Of a stretch of 7,424 bases of DNA, positions 1 through 5,681 are shown piece by piece. The position numbers were made by a program, and so were the translations under genes. The first letter of the stretch is position 1, and every line of letters begins with the position of its first letter. Under the pieces are notes generated by a model. The model saw only the letters and a program-made list of their open reading frames with translations, was not told the origin of the DNA and did no database searches. The DNA lies in the NCBI GenBank assembly GCA_030695285.1, contig JAUYTF010000515.1, positions 1-7,424 on the forward strand, in the 5' to 3' direction. The DNA is from Eubacteriales bacterium. GTDB taxonomy: Bacteria; Bacillota; Clostridia; Christensenellales; CAG-138.

Positions 1-104
1 TCCACCGCGAAAAACACCATCTCCGGCACGTCGATGATCGCGGGCGTGGCCTTGGGTTGATAAAGCTCCTTGTCTTTTTTTAGAAAATCAAACGGCTGTT
101 CCAT
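1..104 (-). CDS. GyrI-like (AraC effector-binding type) domain protein, N-terminal fragment
   Basis: Only the first 34 codons lie in the window; the gene continues past position 1. The visible protein begins MEQPFDFLKKDKELYQP and continues with a stretch ending in IIDVPEMVFFAV. This resembles the start of stand-alone GyrI-like small-molecule-binding proteins, which open with an FDYKKEYKELY-like helix and then a P-x-x-IDVPxM strand. Family members bind small hydrophobic ligands, and some are linked to multidrug response; no specific ligand can be inferred here. The start at 102-104 has an AAGGAG ribosome site at 115-120, ten bases upstream. That site lies inside a duplicated copy of the gene's own start (see 56-160). 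The gene is on the same strand as the phosphodiesterase upstream, but a terminator separates them. The family call rests on a short fragment and could be wrong. Confidence 0.6.
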   Translation of the reverse strand, partial: MEQPFDFLKKDKELYQPKATPAIIDVPEMVFFAV

Positions 105-160
105 CTTAGTTACACTCCTTGCGATCATTTAGGAAATCAAACGGCTGTTCCATCTTGGTT
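56..160 (-). repeat. Tandem duplication (49-bp offset) of the 5' end of the GyrI-like gene
   Basis: The two ATG codons lie at 102-104 and 151-153, an offset of 49 bases. Downstream of each ATG, 20 bases are identical, followed by one C/T change, five further identical bases, a six-base diverged patch and an identical CAAGGAG. The few bases before each ATG are also similar (CCAAG and CTAAG). Because 49 is not a multiple of three, the upstream copy is out of frame with the main gene and ends in TAA just before it. Confidence 0.85.
106..153 (-). CDS. 15-codon leader ORF echoing the start of the GyrI-like gene
   Basis: Reading on the minus strand, an ATG at 151-153 opens MEQPFDFLNDRKECN and stops at TAA (106-108), one base before the ATG of the GyrI-like gene. 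Its first eight residues equal those of the main gene, with a synonymous Phe codon change (TTC against TTT). It has a strong AGGGAGGG ribosome site at 163-170, nine bases upstream. Its Lys-Glu codons (AAG GAG) are the ribosome site of the main gene. This geometry would allow translational coupling, but it could equally be the dead remnant of a tandem duplication. No function is known. Confidence 0.35.
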   Translation of the reverse strand: MEQPFDFLNDRKECN

Positions 161-218
161 TGCCCTCCCTATTTCCCCGCATCCCGGTGGGCATGGTCTA
201 TTCTTAACTCGATTCTAC

Positions 219-249
219 AAAAGAAAACCTGACAGCATCGTGTCAGGTT
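219..249 (-). terminator. Rho-independent terminator of the phosphodiesterase gene
   Basis: Read on the minus strand, AACCTGACA and TGTCAGGTT form a perfect 9-bp stem (241-249 with 226-234) around a six-base loop, followed by TTTTCTTTT. It lies 14 bases beyond the stop codon at 263-265. There is no T tract on the plus strand, so it should act only on minus-strand transcription, separating the phosphodiesterase from the GyrI-like gene. Confidence 0.88.
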
Positions 250-262
250 CGTTTGGCGTTTG

Positions 263-1081
263 TTAAAAATGCGTATCCGGCCGGTAATGCTCAAATATGA
301 TCGCGTCGTTCTGGTGTGTGAGTTTCGCGTGATCGTCGGTTGGCCGCGCCGTCCAGGTGACGCGCATCGCGCCCATCCACTCGCAGATGCGCACGGAAAG
401 GCACTTTGGCCCTACTCGGTAAGCGATGAACTGCGGATGCGTAAGGATGTTGGTAAAGAGCCTGCTCATGAGAATCGCCTGATAGAGCGGCATCCCCTTG
501 CGCGAATACCGTGCCGCCTCGGAGAGCTGTCCGCGCAAAATCTGTGGGGCATGCAGGTAAAACCAGCGCACGAGCATCGGATGAAAGCTCTCAACACAGT
601 AGTCGCCCTTATATGCGCTCAAAAGCTCCAGCGTCTTTTGGCAAAGCGTTTTCCAGTCCCCGCCGCTCTTGAGCTCTACAATGATCGGAATCCTGCAATC
701 GATGACGCCAAGCACCTCTGAAAACAGCGGAACCCGCTCCCCCGTGCCAAAGAGGGAAAGGCTTTTCAACTCTTCAAGCGAGTACGCATCCACGCGCGCG
801 TCCACGTCGCACGCGTGCTTGAGATCGTCGTCGTGAAACACCACAACCTGTTTGTCCCGGGTCAGCTGCACATCCAGCTCCACCCCGTAGCCCGCCTCCG
901 CCGCGGCACGAAACGCGGCAAGTGAATTTTCCGGCACGCTCTGGTCGGCTAAAAACAACCCGCGGTGCGCATGAGTCCGCCCGCAAAATGGCGCGCGCTG
1001 CGCCTTCGTGCTGCGCGCGGGCATGATCAAAGCGAGCCATAGCGTAATGAACACGAGCAGCACCGCAAGCATAATCCACAT
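263..1081 (-). CDS. Membrane-anchored glycerophosphodiester phosphodiesterase
   Basis: This 272-residue protein belongs to the GDPD family, TIM-barrel enzymes that hydrolyse glycerophosphodiesters to glycerol 3-phosphate and an alcohol using a divalent metal. Residues 3-20 form one hydrophobic segment, so the enzyme is probably membrane-anchored with the barrel outside the cytoplasm, or it carries an uncleaved signal. Family landmarks are H39-R40 in HAHRG, the PENS motif with E51 and N52, VELDV with E69, and HDDDL with H83. The VELK (E136) and CVESF (E164) strands later in the barrel also fit. The length is normal for the small bacterial members. The ATG at 1079-1081 has a GGAGG site at 1091-1095, nine bases upstream. 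It is transcribed divergently from the transporter gene at 1223 from its own promoter and ends in a strong terminator. The substrate headgroup cannot be predicted. Confidence 0.9.
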   Translation of the reverse strand: MWIMLAVLLVFITLWLALIMPARSTKAQRAPFCGRTHAHRGLFLADQSVPENSLAAFRAAAEAGYGVELDVQLTRDKQVVVFHDDDLKHACDVDARVDAYSLEELKSLSLFGTGERVPLFSEVLGVIDCRIPIIVELKSGGDWKTLCQKTLELLSAYKGDYCVESFHPMLVRWFYLHAPQILRGQLSEAARYSRKGMPLYQAILMSRLFTNILTHPQFIAYRVGPKCLSVRICEWMGAMRVTWTARPTDDHAKLTHQNDAIIFEHYRPDTHF

Positions 1082-1124
1082 GATATCCGTCCTCCGGTTG
1101 ATTTTTACATCGATTTGTATTGTT

Positions 1125-1153
1125 ATTATACGATAATTGCGCTACCATGTATA
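1125..1153 (-). promoter_or_regulatory. Sigma-A type promoter for the phosphodiesterase gene
   Basis: On the minus strand a perfect TATAAT (-10, positions 1125-1130) lies 17 bases downstream of TATACA (-35, 1148-1153, four of six matches to TTGACA). Transcription would start near 1118, leaving a leader of about 36 bases before the ATG. Confidence 0.6.
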
Positions 1154-1162
1154 TAACACGCT

Positions 1163-1179
1163 CGGCAGGCGGCCTGCCG
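1163..1179. other. Palindrome in the leader of the transporter gene
   Basis: CGGCAGG (1163-1169) and CCTGCCG (1173-1179) form a 7-bp inverted repeat around a three-base centre, 43 bases before the transporter start. There is no T tract, so it is not a terminator. It could be an operator for a sugar-responsive regulator or just an RNA hairpin; no family can be assigned. Confidence 0.3.
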
Positions 1180-1222
1180 GTTTCAAAGCGAACTTATCTT
1201 GTAAATAATGGAGAAAAAGCAC

Positions 1223-2536
1223 ATGAAACTGAATTACAAGCGCACGTTCCTCGTCGGGTTTGCGTTTCTCTCGATCAGCGCATTCTGGCAGATGTATGAC
1301 ACCATCATCCCGCTGATCATGCGGGATACCTATCATCTGGCCGACGGCCCCGCGGGCATCATCATGAGCCTCGATAATATCGTAGCGCTCTTCCTGTTGC
1401 CGCTCTTTGGCGCACTGAGCGACAAGGTGGGGCGGCGCATTCCGTTCATTGTCGCGGGTACGTTTACCGCGGTCGTGCTGTTCATGTTCCTGCCGGTGCT
1501 CGATAACACCTATGGCATCTGGTCGCCTTCCACCTCGCTAGTCGTGTTTATCGTGGTGCTTGGCGCGCTGCTGTTGACCATGGGCACCTATCGCTCCCCC
1601 GCGGTGGCGCTGATGCCGGATGTCACGCCAAAGCCCGTCCGTAGCAAAGGCAACGCGGTCATCAATCTAATGGGCGCGGTCGGCGGCGCGTTCACGCTCG
1701 TTGTTATGAAAATGCTTGTATTTGATGGGGCGGACGGACGCGCAAACTACCTTTACCTCTTCCTCGCGGTCTCCGTACTCATGGTGCTCGCCGCTCTGAC
1801 GGTCATGTTCTTCGTGCCGGAGAGAAAATTCGTCCAGCAAATGAAAGATATCAACTATGGTGTCTCCGAAGCGGAGGATCAGAGCAAGTTCATCGAAGTG
1901 GACGGCAAGCAGAAGCTCCCGCCGGAAGTCATGCGCAGCCTGATCCTGATCCTCGCGACCATTACCCTCTGGTTCCTGGGGTACAATGCGGTTACTACGG
2001 CGTTTAGCAAATACGCAACCACCATGTGGGACTCCGGCCTCAATCACGTCTCTACCTGCCTGCTGGTGGCAACGGGTGTCGCGATCGTCTCCTATCTGCC
2101 GATCGGTATTTTAGCCTCCCGTATCGGGCGCAAAAAGACCATCATCATCGGCCTGATCGTAGCGCTCGCATGCTTCATCTATGGCGCCATCGGCGCGCGC
2201 ACGTTCTCGCCGCTGCTCTACGTCATGTTCGCGGCAATCGGCTTTGCGCAGGCCGCGGTCACGGTCAACACCTTCCCGATGGTTTGGGAGATCTCGCACT
2301 TTGGCAACGTCGGTAAATACACTGGGTTCTACTATACCTGCTCCATGGCGGCGCAGGTGGTGACGCCCATCGCCTCCGGCTATCTGCTGCAATATGCCGG
2401 CTACGATACGCTCTTTCCGTATGCCGCTGTGTTCATCGCGCTTGCGATCATCCCTATCGCGCTTGCCAAACACGGCGACAGCCGACCCGGCAAACTGCCG
2501 TCCAAGCTCGAAGCACTTGCAGGGGCGGATGACTAA
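1223..2536 (+). CDS. MFS transporter of the SLC45-like / GPH-like type
   Basis: This 437-residue protein has about twelve hydrophobic segments in two halves, with a hydrophilic central loop at about residues 201-237. MFS motif A is visible in loop 2-3 (GALSDKVGRR, residues 63-72) and its degenerate repeat in the second half (ASRIGRKK, 298-305). The segment YRSPAVALMPDV (123-134) followed by KPVRSKGNAVINLMG is typical of the Clostridia proteins labelled SLC45 family, related to sugar:cation symporters. A sugar or glycoside is the likely substrate, but no glycosidase lies nearby to narrow it. An ATG at 1208 is in frame but has no ribosome site. GGAG at 1210-1213 lies nine bases before the ATG at 1223, so 1223 is preferred. 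The gene is divergent from the phosphodiesterase. No terminator is visible after its stop, so some read-through into the infC leader is possible. Confidence 0.88.
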   Translation: MKLNYKRTFLVGFAFLSISAFWQMYDTIIPLIMRDTYHLADGPAGIIMSLDNIVALFLLPLFGALSDKVGRRIPFIVAGTFTAVVLFMFLPVLDNTYGIWSPSTSLVVFIVVLGALLLTMGTYRSPAVALMPDVTPKPVRSKGNAVINLMGAVGGAFTLVVMKMLVFDGADGRANYLYLFLAVSVLMVLAALTVMFFVPERKFVQQMKDINYGVSEAEDQSKFIEVDGKQKLPPEVMRSLILILATITLWFLGYNAVTTAFSKYATTMWDSGLNHVSTCLLVATGVAIVSYLPIGILASRIGRKKTIIIGLIVALACFIYGAIGARTFSPLLYVMFAAIGFAQAAVTVNTFPMVWEISHFGNVGKYTGFYYTCSMAAQVVTPIASGYLLQYAGYDTLFPYAAVFIALAIIPIALAKHGDSRPGKLPSKLEALAGADD

Positions 2537-2582
2537 GCTTTCATAGCCTCACGAAAACGACTCAGGGTTTGTGCGATTTTGC

Positions 2583-2611
2583 TTGACATGGCGCAGGGTT
2601 TTCCCTATAAT
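2583..2611 (+). promoter_or_regulatory. Consensus sigma-A promoter of the infC-rpmI-rplT operon
   Basis: TTGACA (2583-2588) and TATAAT (2606-2611) are both perfect consensus hexamers with the optimal 17-base spacer. Transcription should start near 2618, giving a leader of about 140 bases before infC. Such a strong promoter fits a translation-machinery operon controlled after initiation by attenuation. Confidence 0.92.
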
Positions 2612-2625
2612 AAGCATGTTCAAGC

Positions 2626-2740
2626 AGAAGCGCCCGCTTCTCACCTGCCGACGATTGTCAGGCATGGTCATAACACAAATTCGTTTATGATGGTTTGTTC
2701 AGTGGGCGCAAGGTAGCTTGCGTCCACTATTTTATTTTAT
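2626..2740 (+). ncRNA. L20-type ribosomal protein leader of infC with antiterminator
   Basis: The leader can form two exclusive structures. In one, 2701-2712 pairs with 2717-2728 as a terminator. In the other, 2630-2638 (GCGCCCGCT) pairs over nine contiguous positions, one of them G-U, with 2701-2709 (AGTGGGCGC), the left arm of the terminator. The arc encloses a smaller hairpin, 2667-2673 with 2685-2691. The 5' strand can alternatively close a local hairpin (2626-2631 with 2636-2641) that would free the terminator arm. In Bacillus the same operon is attenuated by L20 binding its leader. The matching operon and architecture make L20 the likely ligand, though its binding site was not identified here. 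Confidence 0.7.
2701..2740 (+). terminator. Attenuator terminator in the infC leader
   Basis: AGTGGGCGCAAG (2701-2712) pairs with CTTGCGTCCACT (2717-2728) across a GTAG loop. All twelve pairs form, one as G-U, followed by the T-rich stretch ATTTTATTTTAT. It lies between the operon promoter and the infC ribosome site, so it is a conditional terminator, not the end of a gene. Confidence 0.85.
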
Positions 2741-2756
2741 ATGGAGGTGTACTGCC

Positions 2757-3284
2757 ATCGCTATCACTGAATTGATGATCAATGAAGAGATCCGTGACCC
2801 GCAGGTCCGCTTAATCGGCGAAACCGGCGACCAACTCGGCATCGTGGAACTCCGCGCTGCGCAAAAGATGGCCGACGATCGCGAGCTCGACCTCGTCAAG
2901 ATCGCGCCCAACAGCACTCCGCCCGTCTGCAAACTCATGGACTACGGAAAGTACCGGTTTGAAACGAGCAAGCGCGAGAAGGAGCAGCGAAAGAATCAGA
3001 AGATCGTCGAACTCAAAGAGACGCGGCTTTCCGCAACCATTGACGTGCGCGACATGGAGATCAAGGCCAGGCAGACCATCAAGTTTCTTGCGGAAGGCGA
3101 CAAGGTCAAGGTATCCATCCGCTTCCGCGGAAGGCAGATCACACATGGCGAGATCGGTATGGACGTCATGAACCGCTTCTTCGAGATGCTTGGCGAGAGC
3201 GCGGTCAAAGAGCGCGAGCCGAGGATGGAAGGCAGAAGCCTTTTCATGATTCTCGTCGCCAAGGCAGAGAAAAAGCAAGTATAA
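2757..3284 (+). CDS. infC: Translation initiation factor IF-3, AUC start
   Basis: IF-3 binds the 30S subunit, prevents premature joining of 50S and checks the start codon and initiator tRNA. The 175-residue length is normal. The N-terminal domain runs from LMINEEIRDPQVRLI, the PROSITE-type signature KLMDYGKYRF spans 59-68, a charged helix linker follows (about 70-88), and the C-terminal RNA-binding domain includes KVKVSIRFRGRQITHGE (117-132). The ribosome site GGAGG at 2743-2747 is nine bases from ATC at 2757, the position where family members begin (M-A-I-T-E-L-M-I-N-E). An in-frame TTG at 2718 lies upstream of that ribosome site, inside the attenuator, and the in-frame ATG at 2775 is too far from it, so ATC is the best start. 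IF-3 discriminates against such codons, which gives autogenous control as in E. coli infC with AUU. Confidence 0.95.
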   Translation: MAITELMINEEIRDPQVRLIGETGDQLGIVELRAAQKMADDRELDLVKIAPNSTPPVCKLMDYGKYRFETSKREKEQRKNQKIVELKETRLSATIDVRDMEIKARQTIKFLAEGDKVKVSIRFRGRQITHGEIGMDVMNRFFEMLGESAVKEREPRMEGRSLFMILVAKAEKKQV

Positions 3285-3292
3285 TCAGATCA

Positions 3293-3380
3293 TCCATCAG
3301 CTTCGCTTAAAGAGTGGCAAAAAATAACCCAAGCAACACAAGTGTCCATCAGTTTCGCTTAAAGAGCGGCAAAAAATAAC
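3293..3380 (+). repeat. Direct repeat pair (36 bp, 52-bp offset) between infC and rpmI
   Basis: Positions 3293-3328 and 3345-3380 match at 34 of 36 bases; both differences are C/T transitions. In the frame ending in TAA each copy reads HQ(L/F)RLKSGKK followed by stop, and one of the two changes is synonymous (AGT/AGC). This tail does not match the C-terminus of IF-3 or L35 in this window. The repeats fill most of the unusually long 128-base infC-rpmI gap. Whether they are former coding ends or a regulatory RNA element is unknown. Confidence 0.85.
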
Positions 3381-3412
3381 GCAGTGAAGAAAGAACCAGG
3401 AGGAACCGACCC

Positions 3413-3610
3413 ATGCCAAAGTTAAAGACCCATCGCGGAGCGGCAAAGCGCTTCTCTCTCACGAAATCGGGCAAAATCAAGCGGAGCAAGGCTTACAAGC
3501 GCCATATCCTCACCAAGAAGTCCACCAAGCGCTTACGTGGTTTGCGTAAGACCGCCTATATTTCGGCCGTCGAAGAGAAAAAAATCCGCAAACTGCTGCC
3601 GTACGCGTAA
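3413..3610 (+). CDS. rpmI: 50S ribosomal protein L35
   Basis: This is a small basic protein of the large ribosomal subunit. The 65 residues are full family length, from [14 protein letters not shown] through [19 protein letters not shown] to the end LLPYA, all typical of bL35. The ATG has an AGGAGG site at 3398-3403, nine bases upstream. It sits between infC and rplT in the standard order. Its stop TAA runs into the ribosome site of rplT (TAAGGAGG), consistent with translational coupling. Confidence 0.97.
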   Translation: MPKLKTHRGAAKRFSLTKSGKIKRSKAYKRHILTKKSTKRLRGLRKTAYISAVEEKKIRKLLPYA

Positions 3611-3624
3611 GGAGGAAATGAATT

Positions 3625-3981
3625 ATGGCCAGAATTAAAAGAGCTGTTAGTGCAGTCAAAAAACGCCGCAAAGTTCTGCGGCTTGCCAAAGGTTACTATG
3701 GCGCAAAGAGCAAGCAATATCGCGCCGCATCCCAGCAGGTAATGAAGTCCATGGCGTATGCGTACGTCGGCCGCAAACTGAAGAAGCGAGAATATCGCCG
3801 TCTCTGGATTGCCCGAATCAACGCAGGCGCGCGCATCTGCGACACCACCTATAGCCGCCTGATCAATGGGCTCAAACTTGCCGAGATCAACATCAACCGC
3901 AAAGTGCTCGCCGACCTCGCCATCACCGATATGACCGCGTTTAAAGAGTTGGTTGATATCGCGATGAAGGCTCGCGCGTAA
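3625..3981 (+). CDS. rplT: 50S ribosomal protein L20
   Basis: L20 is an early assembly protein that binds 23S rRNA and, in Bacillus, represses its own operon through the leader. The 118 residues match normal bL20 length: a basic extended N-terminus (ARIKRAVSAVKKRRKVLRLA), then the globular part with YRRLWIARINA (57-67). The ATG has GGAGG at 3611-3615, nine bases upstream and 14 bases after the rpmI stop. Oddly, the last codons (LVDIAMKARA and stop) are repeated twice downstream in tandem. The outermost copy encodes the same residues with different codons and lies closest to the terminator, so the present 3' end may not be the original one. Confidence 0.97.
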   Translation: MARIKRAVSAVKKRRKVLRLAKGYYGAKSKQYRAASQQVMKSMAYAYVGRKLKKREYRRLWIARINAGARICDTTYSRLINGLKLAEININRKVLADLAITDMTAFKELVDIAMKARA

Positions 3982-4083
3982 GACCAAAACTTTTTCATGT
4001 TGGTTGATATCGCGATGAAGGCTCGCGCGTAAGACCAAAGCTTTTTCATGTTGGTTGATATCGCCATGAAAGCCAGAGCGTAA
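3948..4083 (+). repeat. Three tandem copies of the rplT 3' end, 51-bp period
   Basis: Copy 1 (3948-3998) includes the real stop codon and 17 bases beyond it. Copy 2 (3999-4049) is identical except A to G at 4040. Copy 3 (4050-4083) stops at the third TAA. It differs from copy 1 at five bases in four codons, all synonymous: GCG/GCC, AAG/AAA, GCT/GCC, CGC/AGA. The period is 17 codons, so all three stops are in frame and read-through would append the same tail again. Copies 2 and 3 each also follow an ATG (3997 and 4048) but have no ribosome site. Confidence 0.95.
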
Positions 4084-4103
4084 GAAGCGCAAAAACGCAA
4101 ATC

Positions 4104-4134
4104 AGAACCGTCGAGCTTCGGCGGTTCTTTTTTT
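4104..4134 (+). terminator. Rho-independent terminator of the infC-rpmI-rplT operon
   Basis: An 11-bp stem (4104-4114 with 4118-4128, one G-T pair) with a three-base loop is followed by six T residues at 4129-4134. It lies 21 bases after the third rplT-tail copy and about 120 bases after the true rplT stop. It would end the operon. Confidence 0.93.
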
Positions 4135-4172
4135 GTGCGCGGGCGCGTTGTCAACGTTGTTCCGGTTTTCAA

Positions 4173-4211
4173 GGCGCGGGCGGATGGTAACCGCCCCTAC
4201 AAAGACGCGCC
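4173..4211. repeat. REP-like imperfect palindrome in the rplT-GNAT gap
   Basis: The 317-base gap between rplT and the acetyltransferase holds, in order, the rplT-tail copies, the terminator, this element and the next promoter. Here an inner stem GGGCGG/CCGCCC (4178-4183 with 4191-4196) lies inside outer arms GGCGCG/CGCGCC (4173-4178 with 4206-4211, sharing one base). The core resembles short dispersed intergenic palindromes with GTAGGGGCGG ends that I recall from Clostridia genomes. Only one copy is in this window, so repeat status is inferred. Confidence 0.4.
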
Positions 4212-4241
4212 GTTCTTGCGCGCCTGTGTGCATAGTCGCAG

Positions 4242-4269
4242 TTGTCCATAACAGAATCTGTGTTATACT
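4242..4269 (+). promoter_or_regulatory. Promoter of the GNAT-methyltransferase-hydrolase operon, with overlapping palindrome
   Basis: TTGTCC (4242-4247) and TATACT (4264-4269) are separated by 16 bases; a second TATACT follows at 4269-4274. The spacer holds a near-palindrome at 4248-4266 (ATAACAGAATCTGTGTTAT) that overlaps the -10 element, a position where a bound repressor would block transcription. The regulator is not identifiable. Confidence 0.55.
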
Positions 4270-4298
4270 ATACTGAAACAAAAAGGAGCACGTTTCTT

Positions 4299-4844
4299 AT
4301 GCAGCGCATAGAGTCCGAACGCCTCATCCTCCGCAATTTTACAGAGCAGGACACAGACGACCTCTACCGCTACGCCGTCGACCCGGAGGTTGGCCCGCGC
4401 GCGGGCTGGAAGCCGCACGAGACCCGTGAGGAGTCGCTTTCGATCGTTAGGATGTTCATCGCGGACGACAACGTTTGGGCTCTTGAGCGCAAGAGCGACC
4501 ACCGCATGATCGGTACGCTCGGCCTGCACCATGACAAGTGGCGCAACCTGCCGGATGTTCGGATGATCGGTTATGTCCTCGCGCAGGACTGCTGGGGGCA
4601 GGGCTACATGAGCGAAGCGGTCAAGCGCGCCATGCGATATGGGTTTGAGGAGATGAACCTCCGGCTCATGAGCATCTCGCACTATACGTTTAACGACCGC
4701 TCCCGTCGCGTAATCGAAAAGTGCGGCTTCGTCTACGAGGGATTGCTTCGGCAGACGTTTTTGCGCTATGACGGCGCGGTGTTTGACGAGGCGGCTTATT
4801 CGATCACGAAGAATGAATGGCTCAAACATCAGTTTATCGTCTGA
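4299..4844 (+). CDS. GNAT family N-acetyltransferase (RimJ/RimL-like)
   Basis: This 181-residue cytoplasmic acetyltransferase is predicted to move an acetyl group from acetyl-CoA to an amine. It opens with IESERLILRNFTEQDTDDLYRY, the typical start of the RimJ/RimL (Acetyltransf_3-like) subgroup. The acetyl-CoA pyrophosphate loop is QDCWGQGYMSEA (96-107), fitting Q/R-x-x-G-x-G. The C-terminal part has N132 in NDRSRRVIEKCGFVYEG (132-148), the usual N-x-x-S-x-x-x-x-E-K-x-GF motif. The ATG has GGAG at 4285-4288, ten bases upstream; an earlier in-frame TTG at 4242 lies inside the promoter and is rejected. It is first in a probable three-gene operon. Members of this subgroup acetylate protein N-termini, antibiotics or small amines; the substrate is unknown. 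Confidence 0.88.
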   Translation: MQRIESERLILRNFTEQDTDDLYRYAVDPEVGPRAGWKPHETREESLSIVRMFIADDNVWALERKSDHRMIGTLGLHHDKWRNLPDVRMIGYVLAQDCWGQGYMSEAVKRAMRYGFEEMNLRLMSISHYTFNDRSRRVIEKCGFVYEGLLRQTFLRYDGAVFDEAAYSITKNEWLKHQFIV

Positions 4845-4891
4845 TTCTAAAAAATACTTTACAATTTGAACCCGGAAGGAGCTTTGCGTTT

Positions 4892-5641
4892 ATGATCATC
4901 GAGAGCCGCGCAAACGAGCGCGTCAAGGAAGCGCGCAAGCTGCTCCTTCGAAAAGAACGCAAGGCAAGCGGGCTGCACCTCATCGAGGGCGATAAGCTCG
5001 TGCGCGAGGCGGTCTCTTCGGGAGCTACGATCGTCTCCTGCTTTATAGAAGCAGGCTTTGTTTTCACCCCGCCGGAGGGCGTGCTGACGCACGCAGTCAC
5101 GCGCGCGGTGCTAGAGTCCCTCTGCGAGAGTCAGACGCCGCAGGGCGTGGTCGCCGTGATAGAAACGCCCGCGCTCACCCCGCCAGAACAGTATCCCGCA
5201 GGCCTCGTCGTCGTGCTCGACGGCGTTCAGGACCCCGGCAACGTCGGCGCGATCCTCCGCTCGGCGGACGCCTTCGGTGCGGCGGGTCTGCTACTCTCCC
5301 CTGCGTGCGCCGATCCTTATGCGCCAAAGACGCTGCGCGCCGCCATGGGCTCAACCTATCATTTACCCGTCTGGCAGGGTGAACTCCTGCCGGAACTAGC
5401 TCAGATGCTGCAGCAGGGCTTTACCGCCGTCTGCGGCGATTTGCGCGGCAGCGAAACCCTGCCCGCGTTATCCGCCAGCGTAGCCCTTGTCATCGGCAGC
5501 GAAGGCAACGGCGTGAGCGATGCGGTGGCAGAAACGTGCGAGCGTTTTCGCCTAACCATGTGCGGGCGGGCGGAGTCGCTCAACGCCTCCGTCGCTGCAG
5601 GGGTATTACTCTATGTCGTTTCTGAGGCAATGCCCCGCTGA
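4892..5641 (+). CDS. TrmH/SpoU family RNA 2'-O-methyltransferase
   Basis: This 249-residue SPOUT-class enzyme is predicted to methylate ribose 2'-OH in rRNA or tRNA using S-adenosylmethionine bound in a C-terminal knot. An N-terminal substrate-binding domain (about 1-95, starting ESRANERVKEARKLLLRKERK with HLIEGDKLVREAV at 29-41) precedes the catalytic domain. All three SpoU motifs are present: motif 1 DGVQDPGNVGAILRSADAFG (110-129, with N117 and R123), motif 2 VIGSEGNGVSD (200-210, with E204) and motif 3 RAESLNASVAAGVLLY (226-241, with N231). AAGGAG at 4876-4881 is ten bases from the ATG. It starts 47 bases after the acetyltransferase stop with no convincing promoter. A TrmH-type gene (ysgA) also lies near rplT in Bacillus. 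The target nucleotide is not predictable. Confidence 0.93.
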   Translation: MIIESRANERVKEARKLLLRKERKASGLHLIEGDKLVREAVSSGATIVSCFIEAGFVFTPPEGVLTHAVTRAVLESLCESQTPQGVVAVIETPALTPPEQYPAGLVVVLDGVQDPGNVGAILRSADAFGAAGLLLSPACADPYAPKTLRAAMGSTYHLPVWQGELLPELAQMLQQGFTAVCGDLRGSETLPALSASVALVIGSEGNGVSDAVAETCERFRLTMCGRAESLNASVAAGVLLYVVSEAMPR

Positions 5642-5681
5642 ATATTAAATCGCATACTCAACTCACAGAAGGAGATTTCAA

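Noticed and set aside
260..721. Open frame of about 150 codons on the plus strand opposite the phosphodiesterase gene
   Set aside because: It begins on TTG without a ribosome site, has no recognisable domain, and lies antisense to a gene with clear catalytic motifs.
1152..1157. TATAAC as -10 element of a transporter promoter
   Set aside because: No acceptable -35 hexamer lies 16-18 bases upstream, so the transporter promoter could not be assigned.
1208..1222. Earlier ATG for the transporter, adding MEKKH
   Set aside because: It has no upstream Shine-Dalgarno, while the GGAG inside these five codons is correctly spaced for the ATG at 1223.
3948..4083. CRISPR-like array at the end of rplT
   Set aside because: The units are contiguous copies of coding sequence plus a fixed tail, with no unique spacers.
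3556..4092. Minus-strand open frame with an internally repeated protein sequence opposite rpmI-rplT
   Set aside because: The protein repeat is only the antisense reading of the rplT-tail echoes, and there is no ribosome site or family resemblance.
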